36,943 nt of DNA from Alphaproteobacteria bacterium (GTDB lineage Bacteria > Pseudomonadota > Alphaproteobacteria > UBA8366 > GCA-2717185): contig JAJFJB010000310.1 in assembly GCA_021774435.1 (NCBI GenBank), positions 1-36,943 on the forward strand, in the 5' to 3' direction. Positions 1 through 7,682 of this stretch are shown here, piece after piece. Position numbers and translations under genes: made by a program. How positions within the stretch are numbered: position 1 is the stretch's first letter; each line of letters opens with the position of its first letter. The notes beneath the pieces were generated by a model. The model ran no database searches, was not told where the DNA came from, and saw nothing but the letters and a program-made list of their open reading frames with translations.

Positions 1-99
1 ACGGCCCGCTTCATGGCACGCGATCGCGTCGGCGAGCGATACCGTACGACCCTGACCTCTCCGCTTTCGAATTGTCTTTCTGCGTTCAGCTCTATTCAT
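1..99 (-). CDS. Start of a probable TPR-repeat protein (partial, runs off left edge)
   Basis: An open frame begins with ATG at 97-99 on the minus strand and stays open for 33 codons to the window edge. It starts MNRAERRKTIRKRRGQ, a basic N-terminus, and then reads SLADAIACHEAGR. Many alphaproteobacterial tetratricopeptide proteins start with MNRAERR and lead into a first TPR helix of the type ALxLHQAGRLxEAE, so the visible part fits that pattern. The rest, which would show real TPR units or a fused catalytic domain, is outside the window. A weak purine-rich stretch (GGGCGAG) precedes the ATG. The gene lies 27 bases beyond the egtD stop in the same direction, so the two may be co-transcribed. 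The assignment rests only on the N-terminal pattern. Confidence 0.45.
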   Translation of the reverse strand, partial: MNRAERRKTIRKRRGQGRTVSLADAIACHEAGR

Positions 100-126
100 A
101 TCTCGCCCGCCGTACCGGCGCGGCGG

Positions 127-1104
127 TCACGCCGCGACAGTTAGATAATGAATGCTGAACAGCTTTTCCGCGTCTGTCCAGTGCCTCAACGCCGTGTAGC
201 CAGCCGCCTCCGCTACGCCCGTGAATCCATCAAGAGAATATTTGTATGAACTTTCGGTGTGAATCAATTCGCCCTGCGCCAGATCAAATGTTCTGTCGCC
301 GACCCGCAGCGATTGTTGCTGCAAACTGCGCAAGTGCATCTCGATACGGCTTTCCGCCTGATTATAGAATGCATAGTGCTCGAACTGATCCGGATCGATA
401 TCAACATCCAGTTCCTGAGCGGCGCGTTTCAAGATGTTAAGGTTGAAGGCTGCGGTGTACCCGTCAGCATCGTTATAGGCCGCGTCCAGCCGGTCCGGAT
501 CCTTCTTAAGATCCACTCCAATCAACAAGGCGCCCCCGGTTCCAAGCAATGGGTGCAATCCGCGCAGAAACGCCTGCGCCTCATCGGGCGAAAAATTGCC
601 AATTGTCGAACCGGGGAAGAACCCAAGCCGCCCGCCGCGCGTAATCGTAACCGCATCATCCGGCAACAGCATCGGCGCGGTAAAATCGGCACATACCGCG
701 CCGACGCGCAATGCTGGGTAGTCACGGGCAACGGCGCGCGCACCGTCTTGCAGAGGACCATGGGAGATATCGATGGGCACATATTGCGCTGGCCGATCGA
801 GCGCATCGAGAAGCAAACGAATTTTGAGATCCGAACCCGCTCCCAACTCGATCACCGTGCATTCCGAGCCGGCGAGGCGCGCAAGATCGGGCCCAATGTC
901 GCGCAGCAGCGCCGTTTCGGTCCGGGTAACGTAATATTCTTCAGTCTCGCAAATTTTCCCGAACAATTCGAGGCCGACATCATCGTAGAAAAACTTGCAT
1001 GCCAGGCGCTTTGGTGTGCTTCCCATCCCGTCGATTACGGACGCCTGAAAATCAGCCACTGCTGGTTCCAAATCGACGAAAAAAGCGAGTGATGGCTGAG
1101 ACAT
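127..1104 (-). CDS. egtD: L-histidine N-alpha-methyltransferase, EgtD family
   Basis: This is a SAM-dependent methyltransferase of the EgtD family, which trimethylates the alpha-amino group of histidine to hercynine in ergothioneine synthesis. The visible signatures are FYDDVGLELFGKI followed by EEYYVTRTE near the N-terminus, the SAM-binding segment VIELGAGSDLK, the conserved FFPGSTIGNF block, and IHTESSYKYS near the C-terminus. I chose the ATG at 1104 (MSQPSLAFF), giving 325 residues, close to the family norm of about 320. A longer frame to 1164 adds 20 residues that resemble no family N-terminus and would run into the divergent promoter region. The usual partner egtB (sulfoxide synthase) is not in the window, so a complete ergothioneine pathway cannot be shown here. 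A short GC stem (119-136) spans the stop codon. Confidence 0.88.
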   Translation of the reverse strand: MSQPSLAFFVDLEPAVADFQASVIDGMGSTPKRLACKFFYDDVGLELFGKICETEEYYVTRTETALLRDIGPDLARLAGSECTVIELGAGSDLKIRLLLDALDRPAQYVPIDISHGPLQDGARAVARDYPALRVGAVCADFTAPMLLPDDAVTITRGGRLGFFPGSTIGNFSPDEAQAFLRGLHPLLGTGGALLIGVDLKKDPDRLDAAYNDADGYTAAFNLNILKRAAQELDVDIDPDQFEHYAFYNQAESRIEMHLRSLQQQSLRVGDRTFDLAQGELIHTESSYKYSLDGFTGVAEAAGYTALRHWTDAEKLFSIHYLTVAA

Positions 1105-1264
1105 GGCGCTGTGGGGAAAATTGAAGCGTGAGGCGAGTCGCGTAAGTAACAGTCTACCCGCCAAATGTAAAACGGCCCTTCGTCAACCATCTCAAATTCG
1201 TTGCCATAGCAGCGGGGAAAACCGGTACGATAACACTCTCTTCCCCACGTCAGAGCCTAGCCAT

Positions 1265-1861
1265 TTGCTTTCTGTAAAAAACCTTAGCCGACCCGGTATG
1301 CCGACCGTCACATTCAGTGTCGCTGAAGGTCAAACTCTGGCCCTCATGGGCCCATCCGGCAGCGGCAAGACATTGCTGCTGCGGGCCATCGCGGATTTGG
1401 ATCCCAGCACGGGAGAAGTTGCACTCGATGGTGAGAACCGGATGAACCTTCCGGCGCCGAAATGGCGGCAGCGCGTCGCTTACGTTGCAGCGGAGCCGGG
1501 TTGGTGGGAACAAACCGCGCGAGCTCATTTCGCTGACTGGTCACTGGCGCAACCGTTTACCGACCGCTTGATGCTGCCGCCTGAAATTGGCTCGGCGCCC
1601 ATCGCCCGTCTTTCCACCGGTGAACGGCAGCGCCTCGCGCTGATCCGTGCACTCGTCGGAAACCCTTGTGTCCTGCTCCTCGACGAACCCACGGCATCGT
1701 TGGACGCCGAAGCGACCAGCGCCGTCGAGACTATTTTGCGCCGACGCGCCGAAGAAGGCACCACAATTGTCTTGGCAACGCATGACGCGGCACAAGCCGC
1801 GCGGCTTGCCGGTCATGTCCTGAGGCTGTCAAACGGCCGCGCCGAAATCGAGGTGGCATGA
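1265..1861 (+). CDS. fetA: ABC transporter ATP-binding protein, FetA-like (YbbL)
   Basis: This is the ATPase of a small ABC system whose partner is the UPF0014/FetB permease. In E. coli FetAB is a putative iron exporter linked to oxidative stress tolerance. All ATPase motifs are present: Walker A GPSGSGKT, signature LSTGERQR, Walker B VLLLDEPTASLD and H-loop ATHD. The stop overlaps the fetB start (ATGA, 1858-1861), so the two are translationally coupled. The start is uncertain. The frame is open from an ATG at 1103, but the first 54 codons look non-coding and would leave no promoter space against divergent egtD. The family-like sequence (LSVKNLSRPG) begins at the TTG at 1265, giving 198 residues, slightly shorter than the roughly 225 of E. 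coli FetA. Confidence 0.85.
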   Translation: MLSVKNLSRPGMPTVTFSVAEGQTLALMGPSGSGKTLLLRAIADLDPSTGEVALDGENRMNLPAPKWRQRVAYVAAEPGWWEQTARAHFADWSLAQPFTDRLMLPPEIGSAPIARLSTGERQRLALIRALVGNPCVLLLDEPTASLDAEATSAVETILRRRAEEGTTIVLATHDAAQAARLAGHVLRLSNGRAEIEVA

Positions 1862-2661
1862 ATTTTATCACCCTCGACTATTTTGATCTTGCGCTCGCAG
1901 CCACTCTCGTCCTGGTGAATGCCGCGCTTTCACTTCGATTGGAACTGGGGCTTGAACGGCGGTTCCTGATTGCGGCAGTCCGCATGGCAGTCCAGTTGAC
2001 CCTCGTCGGAATTGTGTTGAAGGCCCTTTTCGAAGTCGCGTCTCCATTATGGACTGGTTTGGCTGCACTGTTCATGATCCTGTTTGCTGGCCGCGAAGTG
2101 ATGGCGCGGCAGGAGCGCCGGTTCATTGGCTGGTGGGGGTACGGGCTCGGCACTTCCGTCATGCTTACCGCCGCGCTTCTCGTGACAATTTTCGGTCTGT
2201 CGACGCAGGTACGCCCGGACCCCTGGTACGATCCGCGTTATGCAATACCCATCCTCGGCATGATCCTCGGCAACACGATGACGGGAGTCGCGCTCGGCCT
2301 GCACACTCTGACAAACGACGCAGCGCGGAACCGTGCGGGAATAGAGGCGCAACTGGCGCTCGGGGCGACACGACGGGAAGCGCTGAGGCATACGGCGCGA
2401 GGGGCCTTGCGCACTGCGTTGATCCCCATCATCAACTCAATGTCAGCAACAGGCCTCGTTGCCTTGCCCGGCATGATGACGGGGCAGATCCTGTCGGGTG
2501 TCGACCCGATAGAAGCCGTCAAGTACCAGCTTCTGATCAGTTTCCTGATCGCCGGCGGCACCGGACTGGGCGCGCTGGCCGCCGTGCAAGCCGGCGCCTG
2601 GCGGCTTTGCGACGGCCGTCACCGACTGCGCTTGGACCGTTTGACCGATCCGACCGTCTAA
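1858..2661 (+). CDS. fetB: ABC transporter permease, FetB-like (YbbM, UPF0014)
   Basis: This 267-residue polytopic membrane protein of the UPF0014/FetB family is the membrane partner of the preceding ATPase. Diagnostic segments are RMAVQLTLVG near residue 45, IPILGMILGNTMTG in the middle, the cytoplasmic coupling region QLALGATRREA, and ALPGMMTGQILSG followed by AVKYQLLI in the C-terminal third. About six or seven hydrophobic segments can be seen. The start ATG overlaps the fetA stop by four bases. Together FetAB are predicted to export a metal, probably iron, although direction and substrate are inferred from E. coli. The next gene starts 73 bases downstream with its own strong ribosome-binding site, so co-transcription with the sulfatase is possible but not required. 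Confidence 0.9.
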   Translation: MNFITLDYFDLALAATLVLVNAALSLRLELGLERRFLIAAVRMAVQLTLVGIVLKALFEVASPLWTGLAALFMILFAGREVMARQERRFIGWWGYGLGTSVMLTAALLVTIFGLSTQVRPDPWYDPRYAIPILGMILGNTMTGVALGLHTLTNDAARNRAGIEAQLALGATRREALRHTARGALRTALIPIINSMSATGLVALPGMMTGQILSGVDPIEAVKYQLLISFLIAGGTGLGALAAVQAGAWRLCDGRHRLRLDRLTDPTV

Positions 2662-2734
2662 ATCTCAAGCAGCCCCGTGATTTCGAAGCAATATAATGCT
2701 ATCCGTCGTTTAGTTAGCGAAGGAGCGGAAAAGC

Positions 2735-4270
2735 ATGGGCCGTAAAATTTTATTCATCACCACCGATCAGCAGCGCTATGACGCGCTGGGCTGCAACGGC
2801 GGTTCGGTGGCACGCACGCCTGTGATCGACGGACTCGCGGCGAACGGCTTGAACTACCATCGCGCCTATAACCAGAACACGGTCTGCATGCCGGCGCGAT
2901 CGACCATGATTACGGGGCAATATGTGCGCAGCCATGGTGTGGTGATGAACGGCATCCCGCTGCCGACCGATGGGCCCGACGTCGCCGCCGCCCTGCGCGA
3001 CCGCGCCGGCTACCGAACCGCGCTGATCGGCAAGGCGCATTTCGAACCCTCTTCCGCCCCGGACCAGTCCTACTTCGAGAACCGTGCCGCGCGCGAAGAA
3101 ACCACTGGACCGCACCGCGGTTTTGAACGCATGGAACTCGCAGCCCACACCGGCCGCGCCGGTCGCAGCCTGTATCACTATCCAAAGTGGCTCGCCGAGA
3201 ACCACCCGGATCAGGTCGACGGCTTCTTCGAATATGTCACCGAGAAGAAAGAAATCAGCTCGCGCGGCGGCGGCGATACGGGACTGGCACAGCTGTGGCA
3301 CAACCCGATTCCGCGCGAACTGTACCACACCGACTGGGTCGCGGACCGTGCCATCGACTGGCTCGATTCCTTACCGGAAGAGGACGATTGGTTTCTGTGG
3401 ATGTCCTTCCCCGACCCGCATCATCCCTGGGACCCGCCGCAATCCGAGCTGCACCGCTGCCCCTGGCGCGATCTCGATCTGCCGGAATTCTATCCCGGGA
3501 GCCGGGAAAAAATCGTCGAGATCCTATCCGGCAAGCCGCGTCACTGGCTGGAGTGGTATGAAGGCAAGGGCCAGTTCAATTACGAGGTCCCGCCGCTATT
3601 CCGGCCCCACGAGCTGACGCCGGATCAGGTTCGCGAAGTCAACGCGATGGTGCATGTTGAAAACGAGCTGATCGACGAAGCCTGCGGCAAGGTCCTCGAC
3701 CGTATCGGCGCGCGCGGCTGGGCTGGCGACACGGATGTGTTCTATACGACCGACCATGGCGAGATGCAGGGCGATATGGGCTTCCTGTTCAAGGGGCCCT
3801 ACCATGTCGACTCACTAATGCGCGTGCCGATGATCTGGCGTCCCGCGCCCAATGCAGGCGTCACGCCGCAGAATATTTCGGAGCCGGTTGGCCATCTCGA
3901 TCTGGCCCCGACCTTCTGTCAAATCGCCGGGATTGATCCCGACGCGGGTATGGAAGGCGCGCCACTACCTCCCAGCGCAAATTCGGGGCGCGAACGCGTC
4001 CTGACCGAATGGGATAGCAACTATCTTGGCAATGAACTCCGCATGCGTTCGATCTACCGGGACGGTCATGTCTGCACGGCCTATGAGAAGACGAACTATT
4101 ACAGCGGCGACGAGGGCGAGCTTTACGATCTCAACGAAGATCCACTGCAATGGCGGAACCTGTGGGATGATCCGGCCTATGCCGGGCTGCGCAGCGATCT
4201 GCTCGCCGACTTGCACGATAATCTGCCCGCACCACGCGACACGCCGCTCAAACCCGTGGCACTGGTGTAA
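2735..4270 (+). CDS. Sulfatase family hydrolase (Cys-type)
   Basis: This is a 511-residue member of the alkaline phosphatase/sulfatase superfamily, hydrolysing sulfate esters or possibly phosphonate/phosphate monoesters. Near the N-terminus ITTDQQRYDALG supplies the metal-binding Asp (D11). The signature CMPARSTMITG holds Cys51 in the C-x-P-x-R context that formylglycine-generating enzyme converts to formylglycine. YTTDHGEMQGDMG and FKGPYH near residues 340-360 provide further metal ligands and a basic residue. The C-terminal ELYDLNEDPLQWRNL is typical of bacterial arylsulfatase-like enzymes. No signal peptide is visible, so it is probably cytoplasmic. A strong ribosome-binding site (AAGGAGCGG) precedes the ATG. 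The DUF1289 gene starts two bases after the stop. Sequence alone does not fix the substrate, and the activating enzyme is not in the window. Confidence 0.9.
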   Translation: MGRKILFITTDQQRYDALGCNGGSVARTPVIDGLAANGLNYHRAYNQNTVCMPARSTMITGQYVRSHGVVMNGIPLPTDGPDVAAALRDRAGYRTALIGKAHFEPSSAPDQSYFENRAAREETTGPHRGFERMELAAHTGRAGRSLYHYPKWLAENHPDQVDGFFEYVTEKKEISSRGGGDTGLAQLWHNPIPRELYHTDWVADRAIDWLDSLPEEDDWFLWMSFPDPHHPWDPPQSELHRCPWRDLDLPEFYPGSREKIVEILSGKPRHWLEWYEGKGQFNYEVPPLFRPHELTPDQVREVNAMVHVENELIDEACGKVLDRIGARGWAGDTDVFYTTDHGEMQGDMGFLFKGPYHVDSLMRVPMIWRPAPNAGVTPQNISEPVGHLDLAPTFCQIAGIDPDAGMEGAPLPPSANSGRERVLTEWDSNYLGNELRMRSIYRDGHVCTAYEKTNYYSGDEGELYDLNEDPLQWRNLWDDPAYAGLRSDLLADLHDNLPAPRDTPLKPVALV

Positions 4271-4272
4271 CG

Positions 4273-4488
4273 ATGACAAGCGCTGTCGATTCCCCCTGCC
4301 TCGGCGTTTGCGTCATCGATGCCCGGACAGACACATGCTATGGCTGCTTCCGCACGCCACGTGAAATTGGCGGCTGGCCTCGTGCCAGCGAAGAAGAACG
4401 CCGTGCCACCCTCAAAAACCTCATCGCCCGCCGCCGCGAAGCCGGCATGCCGGACTTACCGTTCTATGAAGAGGTCAGCGACGAGTGA
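4273..4488 (+). CDS. DUF1289 domain-containing small protein
   Basis: This 71-residue protein matches the DUF1289 pattern: SPCLGVCVID, then CYGCFRT, then EIGGWPRASEEERR. The four cysteines (C9, C13, C22, C25) form a C-x3-C...C-x2-C arrangement suited to binding a metal or Fe-S cluster. The molecular role of the family is not established. The start lies two bases after the sulfatase stop, so it is almost certainly translated from the same message. DUF1289 genes accompany many different enzymes in proteobacteria, so the pairing by itself does not reveal a function. The length is normal for the family. Confidence 0.85.
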   Translation: MTSAVDSPCLGVCVIDARTDTCYGCFRTPREIGGWPRASEEERRATLKNLIARRREAGMPDLPFYEEVSDE

Positions 4489-4520
4489 GAGTGTAGACCT
4501 TTCCGCCAAATGTCGTCCAT

Positions 4521-4535
4521 CCCCCCTTGCGGGGG
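4521..4535. repeat. C/G-rich hairpin downstream of the DUF1289 gene
   Basis: A run of six C (4521-4526), a TTGC loop and a run of five G (4531-4535) form a short, very stable stem-loop 33 bases after the DUF1289 stop. No T tract follows, so it is a weak candidate for an intrinsic terminator. Its C-run/TTGC/G-run shape resembles short dispersed intergenic hairpins found in many proteobacterial genomes. Only one copy is visible here, so a repeat family cannot be shown. Confidence 0.4.
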
Positions 4536-4588
4536 AAGCTTAGGGTGAGAGTACCCGCAACATTGCAAATTTGCAGATAGGCCATCCG

Positions 4589-4693
4589 ATGGACGATCGT
4601 AACTTTCTCCCCTTCGCCGGAGACCCCGCGCTCGTCGCACTCTATAGCCATGCCGTATCAACCGGCGACAGGTTCTACGTCACGGGCCAATTT
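4589..4693 (+). pseudogene. Truncated 5' remnant of a RidA-family gene
   Basis: From the ATG at 4589 about 35 codons align with the intact RidA gene at 6630. MDDRNFLPF corresponds to MHDRTFHLF, LYSHAVSTGDRFYVTGQ to PYSHAVTTGDWIFVTGQ, and identical DNA (GTCACGGGCCAATT) ends the matching stretch. After about 4693 the similarity stops abruptly; the frame continues with unrelated residues to a TAG at 4766-4768. The last two thirds of a RidA protein, including the catalytic Arg, are missing, so this cannot be a working RidA. Many base differences from the intact copy suggest an old paralogue or old duplication. The lost part is replaced by the promoter region of the YCII/sigma operon. Confidence 0.7.
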
Positions 4694-4736
4694 TCGTCAT
4701 GGGGCAGCAACCTCAAAAAAGAAATTGTTCGGAGAA

Positions 4737-4763
4737 TGTCGATTCCGGCGATTGCCGTTCGTC
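4737..4763 (+). promoter_or_regulatory. Probable ECF42-type promoter of the YCII/sigma operon
   Basis: TGTCGA at 4737-4742 and CGTC at 4760-4763 (followed by TATAG) are separated by 17 bases, which suits a -35/-10 pair for an extracytoplasmic-function sigma factor. ECF42-group sigma factors are known to recognise TGTCGA-like -35 and CGTC-like -10 elements in front of their own DGPF/YCII-sigma operons. The position, about 50 bases before the YCII start, fits autoregulation. The match was made by eye. Confidence 0.6.
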
Positions 4764-4812
4764 TATAGAGGGTAAGCTCCAATGGTGGAGCAGTAACCGG
4801 GAGAAACGTCAG

Positions 4813-5163
4813 ATGAAGTATATGTGCCTGATTTACGCCGACGAAGCCGAACATCCGCAACCCGGCACGGCGGAAATGGCCCCGCTGATGGAAGCCTACA
4901 TGGCCTTCACGAATGATATTCAGGAGAAAGGCATTATGGTTGCCGGCGAGCCGCTACAGTCCGTCGCCACATCGACCACGGTGCGGTTGCGCGGAGGCAA
5001 GACCGAAACCACCGATGGCCCTTTTGCGGAGACCAAGGAGCAGCTAGGCGGTTATTATATTCTCGATTGTAAGGATCTCGACGAGGCGCTCGCCTATGCC
5101 GCACGGATCCCCACTGCGGCCTTCGGATCGGTCGAGGTGCGCCCCATCATGGTGTTCGATTGA
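4813..5163 (+). CDS. YCII-related (DGPF) domain protein
   Basis: This 116-residue protein of the YCII/DGPF superfamily begins MKYMCLIYADE, carries TDGPFAETKEQLGGYYIL around residue 70 (the DGPF motif and family core), and ends with a VEVRPIM strand. A longer frame reaches upstream to 4699, but the ATG at 4813 has a clear ribosome-binding site (GGGAGAAA) and matches the family start. The biochemical role of this group is unknown; the fold is a ferredoxin-like alpha/beta barrel of possible small-molecule binding or enzymatic function. It sits directly before an ECF42-type sigma factor, an association seen across many bacterial phyla, and behind a matching promoter. It is probably co-transcribed with that sigma factor and may be part of, or a sensor for, its response. 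Confidence 0.9.
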   Translation: MKYMCLIYADEAEHPQPGTAEMAPLMEAYMAFTNDIQEKGIMVAGEPLQSVATSTTVRLRGGKTETTDGPFAETKEQLGGYYILDCKDLDEALAYAARIPTAAFGSVEVRPIMVFD

Positions 5164-5218
5164 GGCTTAAAAGAACGACTTGGGGGCGCCTGGCTGGCGT
5201 CCCCGGCTAGGAAGCTTG

Positions 5219-6475
5219 TTGACACTGGCATCGCTGGAGCAAACGCAGACAGCCATCAAAGCCGTGGTCCGCGAGGAATGGGGCCATGTCCTGGCGAGCC
5301 TTGTCGGTCAGCTGGGCGATTTCGCGCTGGCCGAAGATGTACTCCAAGATGCGTTAGTTGCCGCGTTGGAACATTGGCCGAAGAAAGGCGTACCGGCACG
5401 GCCCCGCGCCTGGTTGCTACAAACCGCTCGACGTAAGGCAATCGACAGGCTACGTCGCGCAGCCAACTTTAGAACCAAGCGAGCCGAGCTCATCATGCTG
5501 CAGGAGCTCGACCCCGAGAGCAAGCAGGACGATTTGGACGACATTGTCCCCGACGAACGGCTCCGGCTGATTTTCACCTGCTGTCATCCAGCACTGGCCG
5601 AGGCGGCCCGAGTCGCATTGACACTTCGCACGTTAGGCGGCCTGACAACGGAAGAGATCGCCCGCGCTTTCCTGTTGCCGGAGACGACGATGGCGCAGCG
5701 GCTGACCCGGGCCAAGCGCAAGATCAAGGCAGCCGGTATCCCCTACAACGTGCCGGAGCCGGACCAATTGGCGGAACGACTCGGCCCGGTACTGTCGGTC
5801 ATCTACCTAATCTTCAACGAGGGCTACGCCGCATCCTCGGGCGACGCGCCGACCCGTGGCGATCTCTGCCGGGAAGCGATCCGCTTGGGTCGAATTCTGA
5901 CCAAGCTGGTGCCGGCTGAGCCAGAGGCTGCCGGCTTGCTTGCCCTGATGCTCTTACATGATTCCCGACGCACTGCGCGCAGCGACGCGCAAGGCAATTT
6001 GATTACCCTGGAACAGCAAGATCGTTCGCGTTGGGACCGGGACTTGATTGGAGCCGGAACCCGCCTGCTGGACGATGCGCTCGCTCTTGGCAGTCCCGGC
6101 CCCTATCAGATTCAGGCCGCGATTAGCGCGCTTCATGCCGAGGCGCCGCACTATGCCGCGACCAACTGGCACGAAATCACCCTGCTCTATAACGAACTCT
6201 ACGCTCGTCAACCCTCGCCAGTGGTCAGGCTCAACGCTGCCGTGGCGTTGTCCAATGCCGAAGGCGCGGAGGCCGCGATTCCGACATTCGTCGAGCTGGA
6301 GCGACAAGGCGCCATAGCAAGCTACCAGCCCTTCCATGCCGCCTACGCGGACATACTGCGCCGAGCCGGCCGGAGCGCCGCGGCCGCGGAGGCCTATCGT
6401 CGAGCTATTGCCTTGACCCGCAACGCGGCGGAGCGGCGGTTTCTGGAACATCGCCTGGGAACTGTGCTGCAGTAG
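5219..6475 (+). CDS. ECF-type RNA polymerase sigma factor, ECF42 group
   Basis: This sigma-70 family protein of about 418 residues is much longer than a typical ECF factor because it carries a C-terminal extension. The sigma-2 region reads AEDVLQDALVAALEHWP then PRAWLLQTARRKAIDRLRR. Sigma-4 reads ARVALTLRTLGGLTTEEIA then TTMAQRLTRAKRKI. Next comes the ECF42-characteristic segment VIYLIFNEGYAASSGD and an alpha-helical TPR-like region (ending AAAEAYRRAIALTRN). ECF42 factors have no classical anti-sigma partner; the extension is thought to control activity. The frame is open from a TTG at 5180, but family similarity begins near LEQTQTAIKAVV. I prefer the TTG at 5219, with AGGAAG just upstream at 5209-5214. 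The gene follows the YCII gene by 55 bases and is probably transcribed from the same promoter. Confidence 0.88.
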   Translation: MTLASLEQTQTAIKAVVREEWGHVLASLVGQLGDFALAEDVLQDALVAALEHWPKKGVPARPRAWLLQTARRKAIDRLRRAANFRTKRAELIMLQELDPESKQDDLDDIVPDERLRLIFTCCHPALAEAARVALTLRTLGGLTTEEIARAFLLPETTMAQRLTRAKRKIKAAGIPYNVPEPDQLAERLGPVLSVIYLIFNEGYAASSGDAPTRGDLCREAIRLGRILTKLVPAEPEAAGLLALMLLHDSRRTARSDAQGNLITLEQQDRSRWDRDLIGAGTRLLDDALALGSPGPYQIQAAISALHAEAPHYAATNWHEITLLYNELYARQPSPVVRLNAAVALSNAEGAEAAIPTFVELERQGAIASYQPFHAAYADILRRAGRSAAAAEAYRRAIALTRNAAERRFLEHRLGTVLQ

Positions 6476-6629
6476 ATGCACTAGCGGACGGGCTTTTCGT
6501 CCTACGGTGAAGCCTGGGAGCAGCAGAAGCTTCCCTCTTCTCCCGCCTTGTAGGCTTAGTGCCAGAAAAGGTTTACGGGGTTATGATGGGGGAATTAGCA
6601 ACGTTCTAGGAATACAGGCGGAGCGCCCC

Positions 6630-7022
6630 ATGCACGACCGTACCTTCCATCTCTTCACAGACGGGCCCGCGCCCGTCGCGCCCTATAGTCATGCCGTCAC
6701 CACGGGAGACTGGATTTTCGTCACGGGCCAATTACCAACCGGCCAGGACGACGACCCTATTCCCGAGTCCATCGAAGACCAGACCCATAAGGTCATGGCC
6801 AACCTAAAGACTGTCCTCGAAGGCTGCGGTGCCGGGCTGGAGCATGCGGTCAGCGTTCGCATCTTCCTGACTAAATTCGAGGAAGAGTACGACGCCATGA
6901 ATGCGGTCTACGAAACCTACTTCCCCGCCGACAAACGTCCGGCCCGGACCACCGTTGGCGTTACGGGGCTGGCGCGCGGCTGCCGGGTCGAGATTGACCT
7001 GATCGCGAAACGCGGCACTTAA
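6630..7022 (+). CDS. ridA: RidA family protein (reactive enamine/imine deaminase)
   Basis: This 130-residue protein belongs to the RidA/YjgF/YER057c family. Family features are PYSHAV near residue 19, the VTGQLP turn, PARTTVGV with the conserved Arg at residue 106 that binds the substrate carboxylate, and the closing VEIDLIA with a conserved Glu. RidA enzymes hydrolyse reactive 2-aminoacrylate-type enamines or imines to ketoacids and ammonia. The ATG at 6630 has AGGCGGAG upstream and matches the family start; an upstream extension to 6507 is not family-like. It follows the sigma gene by 154 bases and precedes the LysE-type exporter by 12 bases, so ridA and the exporter probably share a message. 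A decayed 5' copy lies at 4589-4693 on the other side of the YCII/sigma pair. Confidence 0.92.
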   Translation: MHDRTFHLFTDGPAPVAPYSHAVTTGDWIFVTGQLPTGQDDDPIPESIEDQTHKVMANLKTVLEGCGAGLEHAVSVRIFLTKFEEEYDAMNAVYETYFPADKRPARTTVGVTGLARGCRVEIDLIAKRGT

Positions 7023-7034
7023 CTGGATTTTGTC

Positions 7035-7646
7035 ATGACGCTGGAATACTTCCTGACCTCGATGATCGTCATCTTGCTCCCGGGCACGGGTGTGCTGTAC
7101 ACGCTGGCCTTTGGACTGGGACAGGGATGGCGGGCGAGCGTTGTCGCTGCCTTCGGTTGCACGCTAGGTATTCTTCCCCATATCGCGGCCAGCATCGCGG
7201 GGCTGGCCGCCTTGCTGCACACCAGCGCGCTCGCCTTCGAGACGATCAAGTATCTGGGTGTCCTCTACCTGCTTTATATGGCGTGGAGCGTATTGCGCGA
7301 GGGCGGTGTCCTTCAGGTGAGTGAGGAGCGCACGCCCGTCTCAAACATGAAGATTGTCGTTAATGGCTTTCTGCTGAATATTCTGAACCCGAAGCTCTCA
7401 CTTTTCTTCCTGGCGTTCTTGCCGCAATTCGTTCCTGTCACCGCAGCAAACGCGAGCCTCCACATGCTGTGGTTGGCCGCCATATTCATGGCGCTGACCT
7501 TCATCGTCTTCGTTGGCTATGGCGCCTTCGCCGCCGCGGCGCGACGCTATGTCATTTCCCAGCCACGCGTTATGCGCTGGCTTGGACGTGGTTTCGCGGC
7601 TACCTTCGGATTACTAAGCCTTCGGCTTGCCTTATCGGAGCGGTGA
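7035..7646 (+). CDS. LysE/RhtB family amino-acid exporter
   Basis: This is a 203-residue inner-membrane protein of the LysE/RhtB family with about six hydrophobic segments. The first helix contains ILLPGTGVLYTLAFGLGQGW, corresponding to the family's PGPxxxxxxxxGxxxG signature. Mid-protein YLGVLYLLYMAW and NGFLLNILNPK-like residues (the conserved NPK) follow, then two C-terminal helices. Such proteins export amino acids or their derivatives. The start is 12 bases after the ridA stop. A pairing of an enamine deaminase with an amino-acid exporter would fit relief of toxic amino-acid intermediates, but that is inference. Confidence 0.9.
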   Translation: MTLEYFLTSMIVILLPGTGVLYTLAFGLGQGWRASVVAAFGCTLGILPHIAASIAGLAALLHTSALAFETIKYLGVLYLLYMAWSVLREGGVLQVSEERTPVSNMKIVVNGFLLNILNPKLSLFFLAFLPQFVPVTAANASLHMLWLAAIFMALTFIVFVGYGAFAAAARRYVISQPRVMRWLGRGFAATFGLLSLRLALSER

Positions 7647-7682
7647 CACCCGCACTTTTCAAGTTAGTAGACTAGATTCACG

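Noticed and set aside
119-136. GC stem (CGCGGCG/CGCCGCG) over the egtD stop as a terminator
   Set aside because: It has no T tract and overlaps the stop codon; a GC-rich palindrome of this size is expected by chance here.
259-1092. Long plus-strand open frame of 277 codons opposite egtD
   Set aside because: It is the antisense shadow of egtD; the translated sequence has no family pattern, while the minus strand has clear EgtD motifs.
4571-4768. A 65-residue RidA-like protein as a working small gene
   Set aside because: Only the first third of the domain is present and the catalytic Arg region is missing; its 3' part overlaps the ECF promoter.
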